DNA of 64,000 bases from Pseudomonas sp. GR 6-02 (GCF_001655615.1 NZ_CP011567.1:248001-312000), one strand, 5' to 3'. Shown: positions 37,060 to 46,775, counted from the stretch's first letter. Notes: generated by a model not told the origin, from the sequence alone. Made by a program: numbers and translations.

Positions 37060-38286
37060 ATGAGCCAGACATCGTTTGATATTCAGCGCGCCGCCGTGAT
37101 TGGCGCGGGCACCATGGGCCGTGGCATCGTCATGTGTCTGGCCAATGCGGGGGTGCCGGTGCAGTGGGTCGATAACAATCCGCAGATGCTTGAGCAGGCG
37201 CTGACCAGCGTGGCTGACACTTACGCCCACAACGTGCGTCAGGGGCGGATCAATCAGACCGAGGCGGATGCGCGCATTGCACGGGTAACGGCGGCTGCCG
37301 ATTACGCGGCGATCCGCGATGTTGATCTGGTGATCGAAGCGGTCTACGAAAACCTCGAGCTGAAGCAGAAAATCTTCCGCGAACTCGACGGCCTGCTCAA
37401 ACCTGAAGCGATTCTGGCCAGCAATACCTCGGCGCTGGATATCGACGCCATCGCCGCCGCCACTCGCCGCCCGCAGCAGGTCCTGGGCCTGCACTTCTTC
37501 AGCCCGGCGCACATCATGAAATTGCTGGAGATCGTACGCGGCGCCCAGACCGCTCCGGCGGTGCTTGATGCAGCCCTGGCACTGGGCCAGCGCATGGGCA
37601 AGGTCAGCGTGGTCTCGGGCAACTGTCACGGTTTCATCGGCAACCGCATGCTGCATCCGTACGTGCTCGAAGCGCGCAAGATGTTGCTGGAGGGGGCGTT
37701 GCCTTATCAGGTGGATGCGGCGCTGCAAGGTTTTGGTTTCGCCATGGGGCCGTTCCGCATGTATGACGTGGTCGGCATTGACCTGGAGTGGCGCGCGCGG
37801 GAGCTGGCTGGCAAGGGCCAGGATGCGCCGGAGGTTCAGGTGGACAATCGTTTGTGCGAGCTCGGGCGTTTCGGTCAGAAGAGCGGCGACGGGTATTACC
37901 ATTACGAACCGGGCAGTCGTCAGGCTGAGCACGATGTGGAAGTCGATGCGCTGGTGCTGGAAATCAGCGAAGGGTTGGGGTTCCAGCGGCGTGAGATAGG
38001 GCCAGAGGAGATTCTTGAGCGCAGCTTGCTGGCACTGGTCAATGAAGGGGCGAAGATCCTTCAGGAAGGCATTGCGGCGTCGGCGCACGACATCGATCTG
38101 GTGTACCTCAACGGTTATGGTTTCCCGGCGGACAAGGGCGGGCCGATGGCCTGGGCGGATCAGCAAGGGCTGGACGATATTCATCTGCGGTTGTTGCAGC
38201 TTGAGACCAAACAGGGGGATCACTGGGCCCCGGCACGGTTGATTGGGGAGTTGGCGGCGCAGGGCAGAGGGTTTACCGACATGTGA
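37060..38286 (+). CDS. 3-hydroxyacyl-CoA dehydrogenase
   Basis: This NAD-dependent dehydrogenase of fatty acid or related beta-oxidation has 408 residues. The dinucleotide-binding GAGTMGRGI is at about 12-20. The catalytic His is in LGLHFFSPAHIMKLLEIV, near residue 146, and the NGYGFPADKGGPMAWAD segment of the C-terminal domain is near 350. It has the two-domain stand-alone form without an enoyl-CoA hydratase. A hotdog thioesterase follows within 80 bases, so both may process one acyl-CoA. Confidence 0.9.
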   Translation: MSQTSFDIQRAAVIGAGTMGRGIVMCLANAGVPVQWVDNNPQMLEQALTSVADTYAHNVRQGRINQTEADARIARVTAAADYAAIRDVDLVIEAVYENLELKQKIFRELDGLLKPEAILASNTSALDIDAIAAATRRPQQVLGLHFFSPAHIMKLLEIVRGAQTAPAVLDAALALGQRMGKVSVVSGNCHGFIGNRMLHPYVLEARKMLLEGALPYQVDAALQGFGFAMGPFRMYDVVGIDLEWRARELAGKGQDAPEVQVDNRLCELGRFGQKSGDGYYHYEPGSRQAEHDVEVDALVLEISEGLGFQRREIGPEEILERSLLALVNEGAKILQEGIAASAHDIDLVYLNGYGFPADKGGPMAWADQQGLDDIHLRLLQLETKQGDHWAPARLIGELAAQGRGFTDM

Positions 38287-38360
38287 TTTAGGTAGTGCCT
38301 GTGACAGCGCCTTCGCAGTTTCACCTTAAACTGGCCATCCAACTCCAGGAACCGACGCTG

Positions 38361-38792
38361 ATGTCCACCCCGATGCCCCATCGCACCGACTACCCCCATT
38401 TCCAGCCCATCACCACCCGCTGGCATGACAATGACGCCTACGGTCATGTCAATAACGTCACCTACTACAGTTTTTTCGATACGGCGGTGAACACCTACCT
38501 GATCGAAGTCGGCGGCCTGGATATCCATGACGGTGAGGTGGTGGGTTTTGTGGTGAGTTCGGCCTGCGATTACTTCGCGTCTATCGCCTTCCCGGATCGG
38601 ATCGAGATTGGCCTGCGGGTCGGCAAGTTGGGCAGCAGTTCGGTGCAGTACGAGCTGGCGGTGTTCAAGGCTGGAGAAGATGAGGCCTGCGCGGCAGGGC
38701 GCTTCGTGCATGTATTCGTCGATCGGCTGTCGAATCAGCCGGTGGCGATTCCTGCCGGGTTGCGCGGGGCGTTGGAGCGACTGGCGATCTGA
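38361..38792 (+). CDS. 4HBT/YbgC-type acyl-CoA thioesterase
   Basis: The 143-residue hotdog protein has the motif TRWHDNDAYGHVNNVTYYSF near residue 20, with the catalytic Asp of this family. The longer open frame (38295) lacks a good start; the ATG at 38361 has AGGA nine bases upstream. Located 74 bases after the dehydrogenase, it is likely in its transcript. A bidirectional terminator follows. Confidence 0.87.
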   Translation: MSTPMPHRTDYPHFQPITTRWHDNDAYGHVNNVTYYSFFDTAVNTYLIEVGGLDIHDGEVVGFVVSSACDYFASIAFPDRIEIGLRVGKLGSSSVQYELAVFKAGEDEACAAGRFVHVFVDRLSNQPVAIPAGLRGALERLAI

Positions 38793-38797
38793 GGGCA

Positions 38798-38829
38798 AAA
38801 AAAATCGCAGCCCGAGGGCTGCGATTTTT
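38798..38829. terminator. Bidirectional terminator
   Basis: A 12-base stem, AAAATCGCAGCC with its complement, closes around CGAG, with A and T runs on both sides. It serves both the thioesterase on the plus strand and the glycine-zipper gene that ends at 38861 on the minus strand. Confidence 0.9.
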
Positions 38830-38860
38830 GGATCTAACGGTCGACGAGGCGATTCAAGCC

Positions 38861-39355
38861 TCAGTCGTCATCGTGATAGCGATGGTGATGCTTGCGATGC
38901 CCGTACGCATGGCCGCGACCCGGGTGACCACGGTAGTAGCGACGATCATCATCGTCATAACCACGACGATAGGAACGACGATCATCGTCGTCATTGCTGC
39001 TGTTGCCCATATGGTTACCCAGCGCGCCACCGAGGCCGCCGCCTGCTGCGGAGCCGATCAGGCTACCGGTGGTGCCGCCCATGCTGCGGCCGACCACGTT
39101 ACCGCCAGCTGCGCCCAACGCACCGCCAATGGCGGCTTCGCCACGGCTGCGTCTGTCTGCGCCAACTGCGCTACCACCCGCGCCGCCCAGGGCCGCGCCA
39201 ATGGTTGAACCTGTACTGCCGCCTAGTGATTGACCGACGACCGAGCCAAGAACCCCGCCCAATGCGCCGCCCACACCTGCTTCGGTGGTGCCGCCAGCAG
39301 ACGCGAAGCCACTGACCAGGCCAAGGGACAACAAGAGAATCGAGGAGAACTTCAT
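38861..39355 (-). CDS. Glycine-zipper exported protein with Asp/His-rich tail
   Basis: The 164-residue protein has a signal peptide (cleavage near residue 20). A long glycine-zipper region follows (about 25-118; GALGGVLGSVVGQSLGG and GAALGGAGGSAVG). It ends in a tail with runs of Asp (NDDDDRR, YDDDDRR) and His (HRKHHHRYHDDD). Glycine zippers form packed helices in membranes, so an outer-membrane or envelope role is likely. The tail could bind metal. Related small glycine-zipper proteins are common in Pseudomonas. Function unknown. Confidence 0.75.
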   Translation of the reverse strand: MKFSSILLLSLGLVSGFASAGGTTEAGVGGALGGVLGSVVGQSLGGSTGSTIGAALGGAGGSAVGADRRSRGEAAIGGALGAAGGNVVGRSMGGTTGSLIGSAAGGGLGGALGNHMGNSSNDDDDRRSYRRGYDDDDRRYYRGHPGRGHAYGHRKHHHRYHDDD

Positions 39356-39510
39356 AGAGGAACCTCAAGGGGATGACGGCGCGATCCTGAGGCTGTGTCA
39401 TGGTTGTGACAATAGAAATCCGACGAATAACACGACTTGAGCACATTTCTATAAGTTGCTGTTTTTTGGGCGGAACTTAAGTGTTTTTCGCCGGTCTTTA
39501 GCTACTTCTC

Positions 39511-39545
39511 AAAGGCCGTTTTCATAGGAAAACGGCCTTTTTTGT
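39511..39545. terminator. Terminator hairpin beside fdhF-like gene
   Basis: AAAGGCCGTTTTC and its complement flank a short loop with a T run on the plus side. It lies between the ydeP-like gene end (39605) and the glycine-zipper gene. On the minus strand it ends in only three Ts, so termination there is weaker. Confidence 0.7.
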
Positions 39546-39604
39546 GGGCGATTGGAAAGTACGGATCGGAAGAGTTTGTTGAGTGGGCTACCGCCATCGC
39601 TGCG

Positions 39605-41953
39605 TCAAGCTGACTTGGCCATGATCAACCCGGTTTCACTCGCCGCTTCCAGCCGGATCGCCACAAACTTCGACGTCGGCGTATGGCTGCCATCCCCGGT
39701 GCTTTCCAACGGCACCAGCGGGTTCACTTCCGGATAGTATGCAGCCGCTTGCCCGGCAGGAATATCAAACGCCAGCAGGGTAAAACCCTTGACCCGCCGC
39801 TCACGGCCATCATCCCAGATCGATACGATGTCAGCCTTTTGCCCCGGTTTGAAGCCCAGGCGAATGAGGTCGGCTTCATTGACGAACAACACATCCCGCT
39901 GACCTTTCACCCCGCGATAACGATCATCAAGACCATAAATGGTGGTGTTGTACTGATCGTGGGAGCGCATCGACTGCATGATCAGGTCCGGCAGTACGCC
40001 GGTGGCGCGGGTGCGTTCGTGCACCAGGTGTTTGGGCAGGATGTTCGGACGGAAATTGGCCCGACCTGATGGGGTATTCCAGCGACGTGCGCCGGCACTG
40101 CTGCCCAGGTAGAAACCGCCGGGGTTCTGGACTTTCTCGTTGAAGTCCCGAAAGCCCGGGATGGTGTCGGCGATCAGGTCGCGGATGCGGCTGTAATCAG
40201 CCACCAGCCAGTTCCAGTCCACCGGTTTGCTGCCCAGGGTCGCGGCGGCGATACCAGCGATGATTGCAGGCTCCGAGCGCATCAGGTTCGACAACGGTTG
40301 CAACTGACCGTTGGAGGCGTGGACCATGCTGAAGGAGTCTTCCACGGTCACCGCTTGGGCGCCTTCGGTCTGGATATCGATATCGGTGCGGCCCAGGCAC
40401 GGCAGGATCAGCGCGTCTTTACCGTGGATCAAATGGCTGCGGTTGAGCTTGGTGCTGATCTGCACGGTCAGGTCGCAGTTGCTCAGGGCCTGGAAGGTCC
40501 GTGGGCTGTCCGGGGTGGCTTGGGCGAAGTTGCCGCCCAGGCCGATGAAAACTTTCGAACGGCCTTCGGCCATGGCGTGAATCGCCTCGACCACGTTGTG
40601 GCCGTTTTCGCGCGGGACCTTGAACTGGAAGCGCCGCTCCAGAGAGTCGAGGAGCGCCGCCGGCGGACGTTCGTTGATGCCCATTGTCCGGTCGCCCTGC
40701 ACGTTACTGTGGCCGCGCACCGGGCACAGACCGGCCCCCGGCCGGCCGATGTTGCCGCGCAGCAGCATCAGGTTGGCGATTTCCTGGATGGTCGCCACCG
40801 AATGGCGATGCTGGGTGATGCCCATCGCCCAGCACATGATCACGTTCTTGCCTTTGGCGTACATGCGCGCCGCTTGCTCGATTTCCACCAGGGGCAGGCC
40901 GGATTGCTCGACGATCTGCTCCCACGGGGTGTCGTCGACGATGCCGAGGTATTCCAGAACATTGACGCTGTGTTCATTGAGGAAGTCGTGGTCGAACACC
41001 GCAGGCTCACCCGCCTTCTGCGCATCGCGCTCCCATTGCAGCAGGAACTTGGCCATGCCGCGCATGATCGCCATGTCGCCGCCCAATGCCGGACGGAAGT
41101 ACGCGGTGTTGGTCGGTTTGTCGCCGTTGGTGAGCATTTCGATCGGGTGTTGCGGGTGCTGGAAGCGTTCCAGGCCGCGCTCTTTCAGCGGGTTGATGCA
41201 CACCACCTGCGCACCGCGTTTCACCGCTTCGCGCAGTGGCTCGAGCATCCGCGGGTGGTTGGTGCCAGGGTTCTGGCCCCAGACGAAAATCGCATCGGCG
41301 TGTTCGAAGTCGTCGAAGGTCACCGTGCCTTTGCCGACGCCAACGCTCTGCGCCAATGCCACACCGCTGGCTTCGTGGCACATGTTCGAGCAGTCGGGGA
41401 AATTGTTGGTGCCATAGGCGCGCACGAACAATTGATAGAGGAACGCCGCTTCGTTGCTGGCACGGCCCGAGGTGTAGAACTCGGCCTGATTCGGGCTCGA
41501 CAGCCCTTGCAGGTGTTTGCCGATCAGGGCGAATGCGGCTTCCCAGCTGATCGGTTTGTAACGATCGGTTTCGGCGTCGTAGCTCAGCGGCTCGGTCAGA
41601 CGGCCCTGGTACTCGAGCCAATAATCACTTTGTTCCAGCAACGAGCTAACGCTGTGCTTGGCGAAAAACGCGCCATCGACACGCCGTTTGGTCGCTTCCC
41701 AGTTCACTGCTTTGGCGCCGTTCTCGCAGAACATCACCATGCCGCCTTCCTGGGAATCGCCCCAGGCGCAACCGGGGCAATCGAACCCGCCGTTCTTGTT
41801 GGTCTTGAGCATCATGCGCAGATTTTTCAACGCGTTGTCGCTGGTCAGCCAGGCCCGGGCGACGCTGGCCAGCGCGCCCCAGCCACCGGCCGCACCCTTA
41901 TAGGGCTTGTAACGTGGAACAGGTTTCTGGTCGGCTTGTTGGTGTTGACTCAC
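39605..41953 (-). CDS. FdhF/YdeP-family molybdopterin oxidoreductase
   Basis: This 782-residue molybdenum-bis-MGD enzyme is of the YdeP/FdhF type. Features are GFDCPGCAWGDSQEG near residue 54, a conserved FYTSGRASNEAAFLYQLF segment, and the MGD-binding regions VWGQNPGTNHPRM and LRGNIGRPGAGLCPVRGHSN. It starts GTG, overlapping the fdhD stop by four bases (GTGA), which argues against the longer 840-residue frame. FdhD upstream inserts sulfur into such cofactors. The substrate is unknown; YdeP is linked to acid resistance in E. coli. Confidence 0.88.
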   Translation of the reverse strand: MSQHQQADQKPVPRYKPYKGAAGGWGALASVARAWLTSDNALKNLRMMLKTNKNGGFDCPGCAWGDSQEGGMVMFCENGAKAVNWEATKRRVDGAFFAKHSVSSLLEQSDYWLEYQGRLTEPLSYDAETDRYKPISWEAAFALIGKHLQGLSSPNQAEFYTSGRASNEAAFLYQLFVRAYGTNNFPDCSNMCHEASGVALAQSVGVGKGTVTFDDFEHADAIFVWGQNPGTNHPRMLEPLREAVKRGAQVVCINPLKERGLERFQHPQHPIEMLTNGDKPTNTAYFRPALGGDMAIMRGMAKFLLQWERDAQKAGEPAVFDHDFLNEHSVNVLEYLGIVDDTPWEQIVEQSGLPLVEIEQAARMYAKGKNVIMCWAMGITQHRHSVATIQEIANLMLLRGNIGRPGAGLCPVRGHSNVQGDRTMGINERPPAALLDSLERRFQFKVPRENGHNVVEAIHAMAEGRSKVFIGLGGNFAQATPDSPRTFQALSNCDLTVQISTKLNRSHLIHGKDALILPCLGRTDIDIQTEGAQAVTVEDSFSMVHASNGQLQPLSNLMRSEPAIIAGIAAATLGSKPVDWNWLVADYSRIRDLIADTIPGFRDFNEKVQNPGGFYLGSSAGARRWNTPSGRANFRPNILPKHLVHERTRATGVLPDLIMQSMRSHDQYNTTIYGLDDRYRGVKGQRDVLFVNEADLIRLGFKPGQKADIVSIWDDGRERRVKGFTLLAFDIPAGQAAAYYPEVNPLVPLESTGDGSHTPTSKFVAIRLEAASETGLIMAKSA

Positions 41954-42789
41954 GCTTGATTCTCCAACGCAGGGCTGTAGACCCTTGGTGCACTTTTCTG
42001 AGGTAGGTGGATGAGATTGAGGTTGTGTCGACGGGCCCATTGCACGGCCAGGCCCGTGGGCGATGACAGGCTGACCAGGGTCTGGATGCCGGCGCGTAAA
42101 ACTTTCTGGATCAATTCGAGGCTGCAACGGCTGGTGACAATCGCCAGACCATCGGTGGTCGGGATTTTCTGGCGGATCAACCCGCCAATCAGCTTGTCGA
42201 GAGCGTTGTGTCGGCCGATGTCTTCACGGCCCAGCAGCAATTCGCCTTTGCCATTCATGAACACCGCCGCATGCACCGCGCCGCAATGCTGGCCCAAAGG
42301 CTGGAATTCGCCGATGCGATGGCGCAGGCCGTCCAGCCATTCGGCCGGGGGCAGCGGGGCGCCGGGCAGCACCTTGAGATCGGGCAGCGCTTGCTCCACC
42401 GCTTCCACGCCACAGAGCCCGCAACCGCTGGTGCCGGCCAGTTGCCGGCGCTGCTGCTTGAGGTTCCAGAAGGCGCGGTTGGCGATGGTCACTTGCGCGT
42501 ATTGCGCCGAACCCGAGCCGCTGAGTTGCAGGTCATAGATGTCTGAAGCGTCTTCGATGATGCCGCTGCCGAGGCTGAAGCCGACGATGAAGTCTTCAAG
42601 GTCCGTCGGCGTCACCAACATGACGGCCTGGCTGATGCCGTTGTAGGCGATCGCCAACGCGACTTCCTCAGCCAGCGCGGTGCTGGATGATTCGGAGTAT
42701 TCGAGGTTGCAGTAACTGTATGTCTGGCTTGCGGCGGGCGCGGGCGTTTCGAGAGCGGGCGCCGCGCAGCCGGGGCGCTTGGCGTTCAT
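41950..42789 (-). CDS. fdhD: Formate dehydrogenase accessory sulfurtransferase FdhD
   Basis: FdhD transfers sulfur from a cysteine desulfurase to the molybdenum cofactor, which is required for active formate dehydrogenase-type enzymes. The 279-residue protein carries the catalytic CGLC motif with C123 and C126, close to the E. coli positions. A C-terminal RCSLELIQKVLRAGI segment is also conserved. It is coupled with the YdeP-type gene downstream. Confidence 0.92.
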   Translation of the reverse strand: MNAKRPGCAAPALETPAPAASQTYSYCNLEYSESSSTALAEEVALAIAYNGISQAVMLVTPTDLEDFIVGFSLGSGIIEDASDIYDLQLSGSGSAQYAQVTIANRAFWNLKQQRRQLAGTSGCGLCGVEAVEQALPDLKVLPGAPLPPAEWLDGLRHRIGEFQPLGQHCGAVHAAVFMNGKGELLLGREDIGRHNALDKLIGGLIRQKIPTTDGLAIVTSRCSLELIQKVLRAGIQTLVSLSSPTGLAVQWARRHNLNLIHLPQKSAPRVYSPALENQA

Positions 42790-42883
42790 TAGGCATCACC
42801 GACGGTTTGGTCAACTTTAAGCCTAGGCGCGTCAACATGTCGCGTCTAATCGCTATTACTGATCTACCGATAGATGGCGTCGA

Positions 42884-43771
42884 TCAAGAGTCTGTCAGTG
42901 ATTTCTGATAGATCGCAAAACAGGCTTCTGCCAAGGCCGAACGCGGAGCGCTGCGACGCATGATCAGCCCCAGCCGGGCGAGGGTCTGGGCGCTTTCGAT
43001 GGGTTGCAGGCGCAAGTGATCGGTGAGGTTTTCGAGGCCGCTGTTCAGCGGCATCACCGCGCAGCACAGGCCACCGTGTACCGCTTGTAACAATTGGTGG
43101 ACTGCATCGGTTTGCAGCAACGGTTGTGGGGTCAGGCCACGGCTGTGGAAGTTATGGTCGATGGACTGGCGAAAGTGCATGCCGCTGGTGAGCATGCCCA
43201 TGGGCAGTTCGATCAGCGACTCCCAGCTCAGCGGCACCTCGCCGAAACTGAAGAAGCGTTGATCGTAGAGCAGGCCCATGCGGGTTTCGCTGAACGCCAG
43301 GGAGTCGAAGCGCTCGCCGTCCAGATGCTCCAGGTACGATACGCCGAGGTCGAGACGGTTATTCGCCAGTTGTTCAAGGATCTGTTCGGAACTCAGGGCC
43401 GAGAGTTCGAACCGCAGGTTCGGGTGTGCGGCGTGCAGGCGTTGCATCAGCGGCACCGGGTCGAAACTCGACAGCGGCACCACCCCCAGACGCAACGTAC
43501 CCACGAGGTTGCCGCGACAGGCCGCCGCTTCGGCCTGCAAACCGTCGTAGGCCGCCAGCACCGTACGCGCCCATGCCAGCACGCGCTCACCCGGCGCCGT
43601 GAAACCTTCGAAGCGTTGGCCGCGATTGACCAGCGGCAGCTCGAGTTCTTCCTCAAGGCTGCGCAGGCGCATGGACAAGGTCGGCTGAGTGATGTGACAG
43701 CGCGCGGCGGCCTGGCCGAAGTGTCGGGTTTCGTCGAGAGCGATGAGGAATTTCAGCTGCTTGATGTCCAT
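42884..43771 (-). CDS. LysR-family regulator next to fdhD
   Basis: The 295-residue protein has a LysR winged helix at residues 1-60 ([20 protein letters not shown]), then a substrate-binding domain (from about 90). It lies 94 bases upstream of fdhD on the same strand. Both location and synteny suggest that it controls fdhD and the YdeP-type gene. The effector is unknown. Confidence 0.85.
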   Translation of the reverse strand: MDIKQLKFLIALDETRHFGQAAARCHITQPTLSMRLRSLEEELELPLVNRGQRFEGFTAPGERVLAWARTVLAAYDGLQAEAAACRGNLVGTLRLGVVPLSSFDPVPLMQRLHAAHPNLRFELSALSSEQILEQLANNRLDLGVSYLEHLDGERFDSLAFSETRMGLLYDQRFFSFGEVPLSWESLIELPMGMLTSGMHFRQSIDHNFHSRGLTPQPLLQTDAVHQLLQAVHGGLCCAVMPLNSGLENLTDHLRLQPIESAQTLARLGLIMRRSAPRSALAEACFAIYQKSLTDS

Positions 43772-43908
43772 CTTCGCTCCAGGGCGCCGGCAAGGTTTGC
43801 GATTCTACCGCCTGCGGGGGGTTGGGTCATTGGTCGGCTGGGAGTCGGTCTTCAAACGACTGGTCTAGTCTTGGGCGTCTGGAACCCAAATCCCAAGGAG
43901 AGTGCACC

Positions 43909-44349
43909 ATGAGTATTTTTAGCTTTGTGAAAGAAGCAGGTGAAAAACTTATCGATCTGCTGACCCCCGGCAATGCCAACGCCAGCGAGCAGTTGAAGGA
44001 ACACATCAGCAAGGTCGGCCTGGGTAATCCAAATGTTCAGGCGACCATCGAGGGCGACAAAGTCATCGTCACCGGTGACGTGGCGAGCCAGGAAGAGAAG
44101 GAAAAGATTCTGCTGGCCGTGGGCAATATTGCCGGTGTCGGTAGTGTCGATGACCAGATCACCGTAACGGGGCCGGTTGCCAAGGCAGCGCAGTTCGTCA
44201 CCGTTAAAAAGGGCGACACCCTCAGCGCGATTTCCAAGGCGGCATACGGCGACGCGAACAAGTACAACAAAATCTTTGAAGCCAACAAACCAATGCTTTC
44301 GCACCCGGACAAGATCTATCCGGGGCAGGTGTTGCGGATTCCTGAATAA
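43909..44349 (+). CDS. BON and LysM domain protein (YgaU/Kbp type)
   Basis: The 146-residue protein begins [20 protein letters not shown]. It has a BON domain at about residues 25-90 ([21 protein letters not shown]) and a LysM domain at about 98-145 ([19 protein letters not shown]). This is the layout of E. coli YgaU/Kbp, a small potassium-binding protein. No signal peptide is seen. The longer frame from 43822 is rejected because AAGGAG lies just before this ATG. Confidence 0.88.
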   Translation: MSIFSFVKEAGEKLIDLLTPGNANASEQLKEHISKVGLGNPNVQATIEGDKVIVTGDVASQEEKEKILLAVGNIAGVGSVDDQITVTGPVAKAAQFVTVKKGDTLSAISKAAYGDANKYNKIFEANKPMLSHPDKIYPGQVLRIPE

Positions 44350-44358
44350 CACAGAACC

Positions 44359-44500
44359 TGTGGCGAGGGAGCTTGTCGGATCGCCGCACCGTCCCGCTCG
44401 GCTGCGCAGCAGTCGCAATCTGGCCAATGCACCTTTCTGAAGGAGCTCAGCCAGATTGGGAGCGCTTCGCACTCCAGCGGGAGCAAGCTCCCTCGCCACA
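44359..44500. repeat. REPIN with enlarged left hairpin
   Basis: The left unit reads TGTGGCGAGGGAGCTTGTCG then GATCGCCGCACC before GTCCCGCTCGG. The extra 14-16 bases sit in the usual loop. The right unit is standard. The same subtype occurs at 17141-17288. Confidence 0.87.
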
Positions 44501-44516
44501 ACGACCGCGTCAGACT

Positions 44517-45179
44517 CTAAAGCCCTGCGATGAGCTCCCGATAATCCCCCACCGCCGCAAACTCTGCCGTGTCCTTCGGCCCTTTGCGGCTGTCCGGCTC
44601 GCTCACGGCCAGCAGGTGCGCCACCCCGAAATTGCGTGCGCTGCGCAGGATCGGCAGGGTGTCGTCGATGAACAGACAGCGTGCCGGGTCGAAGCCGATA
44701 TCGGCCTGCAAGGCATCCCAGAACTGCGGGTCTTCTTTGGCGAAACCGTAATCGTGAGAGCTGATCAAGCGCTCGAAGTACGGCGCCAGTTCAATTCTTT
44801 CCAGTTTCAATGACAACGAGTCGCGGTGGGCGTTGGTGATCAGTACCACGCGCTTGCCGGCCTGTTTGATCGCGGCCAGAAAAGTGTCCGCATCCGGACG
44901 CAAGGCGATCAGGTGCGCGGTTTCCAGTTTCAGTTCGCGCACCGACAACTTCAGTTCGGCGCTCCAGAAGTCCAGGCAATACCACTGCAACTGACCGGCA
45001 TGGCGCTCGAACAGTGGCTGCAATTCCAGCTCCGCCATGGCCAGGCTCACCCCGTGCAACTCGGCATAACGCTTTGGCAGGTGTTCCAGCCAGAAATGGT
45101 TGTCGTAGTGCAGGTCCAGCAGCGTGCCGTCCATATCCAGCAGAACGGTATCGATGTCGCGCCAGGGCAGCAGGGGCAT
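44517..45179 (-). CDS. yrfG: GMP/IMP nucleotidase YrfG
   Basis: This 220-residue HAD-superfamily phosphatase hydrolyses GMP and IMP. The nucleophile motif DMDGTLLD begins at residue 15 (LLDMDGTLLDLHYDNHFW). VLITNAHRDSL holds motif II, and CLFIDDTLPILRSARNFG is motif IV. The start is the ATG at 45179 with GGAGAAG upstream; the frame reads further back to 45254 but lacks support. It diverges from nudE by 90 bases. Confidence 0.88.
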   Translation of the reverse strand: MPLLPWRDIDTVLLDMDGTLLDLHYDNHFWLEHLPKRYAELHGVSLAMAELELQPLFERHAGQLQWYCLDFWSAELKLSVRELKLETAHLIALRPDADTFLAAIKQAGKRVVLITNAHRDSLSLKLERIELAPYFERLISSHDYGFAKEDPQFWDALQADIGFDPARCLFIDDTLPILRSARNFGVAHLLAVSEPDSRKGPKDTAEFAAVGDYRELIAGL

Positions 45180-45269
45180 AAAAAACTTCTCCAGCGGTAA
45201 AAAAGATATCCGAGGTAAACAATCAGGGTAGGCCGGGTATAGTAACGCGTTCACGCCAAGGAGCTTCTC

Positions 45270-45836
45270 ATGCGCCAGAAACCCACCATACTCGCCCGCG
45301 AGATCGTCGCCACCAGCCGATTATTCTGTGTCGAAGAGCTGAAACTGCGCTTTTCCAATGGCGTGGAACGCACTTACGAGCGATTGGTCGGTAAAGGCGC
45401 TGGTTATGGTGCGGTGATGATCGTGGCGATGCTCGACGCGGACCACGCCGTGTTGGTGGAGGAATACTGCGGTGGCACCGATGCCTACGAATTGTCCCTG
45501 CCCAAAGGCTTGATCGAGCCGGGCGAAGACGTGCTGGCGGCGGCCGAGCGGGAGCTCAAGGAAGAGGCCGGGTATGGCGCGCGGCAACTGGAGCATCTGA
45601 CCGAGTTGTCGTTGTCACCTGGCTACATGAGCCAGAAAATCCAGGTGGTGCTGGCCACCGATTTGTACGAAGAACGCCTGGAGGGTGACGAGCCCGAGCC
45701 GATGGGGATGGACAAGATCAACCTGCGGGAATTGTCGGCGTTGGCGCAGAACCCGCGATTCACCGAGGGCCGTGCCTTGGCGGCGCTGTATCTGGCCCGT
45801 GATCTGTTGACTCAGCGTGGGGTGTTCCTGCCATGA
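45270..45836 (+). CDS. nudE: ADP compounds hydrolase NudE
   Basis: The 188-residue Nudix hydrolase cuts ADP-ribose, NADH and Ap3A-type compounds. The Nudix box runs through residues 80-102 (GLIEPGEDVLAAAERELKEE ending AGYG). It overlaps the start of cysQ by four bases (ATGA). Both genes handle nucleotide by-products, so the pair is one operon. Confidence 0.92.
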   Translation: MRQKPTILAREIVATSRLFCVEELKLRFSNGVERTYERLVGKGAGYGAVMIVAMLDADHAVLVEEYCGGTDAYELSLPKGLIEPGEDVLAAAERELKEEAGYGARQLEHLTELSLSPGYMSQKIQVVLATDLYEERLEGDEPEPMGMDKINLRELSALAQNPRFTEGRALAALYLARDLLTQRGVFLP

Positions 45837-46666
45837 AGTTGAATTTTCCCCATCCGTTGATGGCACCGGTGGTAGAACTGGCATTGAAGGCTGGCGAGGC
45901 GATCCTGCCGTTCTGGCGCGTCAACGTTGCCGTGACGGCAAAGTCCGATGATTCCCCGGTCACAGCTGCCGACATGGCCGCTCACCATGTGATTCTGGCC
46001 GGGTTGACGGCGCTGGACCCGACTATTCCGGTGCTGTCCGAAGAGGATGCCAACATCCCCCAGAGCGTGCGTGCCGGCTGGCAGCGTTGGTGGTTGGTCG
46101 ACCCTCTGGACGGCACTAAGGAGTTCATCTCCGGCAGCGAAGAGTTCACCGTGAACATTGCGCTGATCGAGCAGGGGCGTGTGGTGTTTGGCGTGGTGTC
46201 GATGCCGACCAGCGGGCGTTTTTATGTTGGCGGTGACAGGTTGGGAGCCTGGCGTGGCGATAAAGGCGCCGAGCCAATGCCGATCCAGGTTCGCGAGGTG
46301 CCGGCGGCGGGTGAAGCCTTCACGGTGGTCGCCAGTCGTCGGCATTCAAGCCCTGAGCAGGAGCGCTTACTGGCGGGGTTGAGTGACAGTCTGGGCGAGC
46401 TGCAACTGGCGAATATCGGCAGCTCACTGAAGTTTTGCCTACTGGCGGAAGGGGCGGCGGATTGTTATCCGCGATTGGCGCCGACTTCGCAGTGGGACAC
46501 GGCCGCGGCTCAAGGTGTGCTGGAAGGCGCCGGCGGTGAGGTGCTGGATTTGAGCGGCGCGCCGTTCTGTTATCCGGCGCGGGAATCGTTGCTGAATGAG
46601 TTCTTCCTGGCGCTGCCGGCTAAAGCGGCTTGGCGGGAGAAACTATTGGCGCTCGCTCGGGCGTAA
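45833..46666 (+). CDS. cysQ: 3'(2'),5'-bisphosphate nucleotidase CysQ
   Basis: CysQ dephosphorylates 3'-phosphoadenosine 5'-phosphate, the by-product of sulfate assimilation. The 277-residue inositol-monophosphatase-fold protein has the metal-binding WLVDPLDGTKEF (DPLDGT at 90-95), the SEEDANIP motif near 69 and a C-terminal SQWDTAAAQGVLEGAGG motif. It is translationally coupled to nudE. Confidence 0.93.
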   Translation: MKLNFPHPLMAPVVELALKAGEAILPFWRVNVAVTAKSDDSPVTAADMAAHHVILAGLTALDPTIPVLSEEDANIPQSVRAGWQRWWLVDPLDGTKEFISGSEEFTVNIALIEQGRVVFGVVSMPTSGRFYVGGDRLGAWRGDKGAEPMPIQVREVPAAGEAFTVVASRRHSSPEQERLLAGLSDSLGELQLANIGSSLKFCLLAEGAADCYPRLAPTSQWDTAAAQGVLEGAGGEVLDLSGAPFCYPARESLLNEFFLALPAKAAWREKLLALARA

Positions 46667-46674
46667 AGATCAAG

Positions 46675-46759
46675 AGATCGCAGCCTCGTTTCACTCGACA
46701 GCTCCTACAGGGGGCGCGCTTCTCTGTAGGAGCTGTCGAGTGCAACGAGGCTGCGATCT
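46675..46759. repeat. Long inverted repeat of the GTAGGAGCTGTCGAGTG family
   Basis: AGATCGCAGCCTCGTTTCAC and its continuation CGACAGCTCCTACAG pair with the reverse complement across GGGGCGCGCTTCT. The arms are about 35 bases with one or two mismatches. The element lies between the convergent cysQ and thioesterase genes, so it can act as a bidirectional terminator. A REP-like unit is likely. Confidence 0.85.
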
Positions 46760-46775
46760 TTTAAGATCGTTTGCT

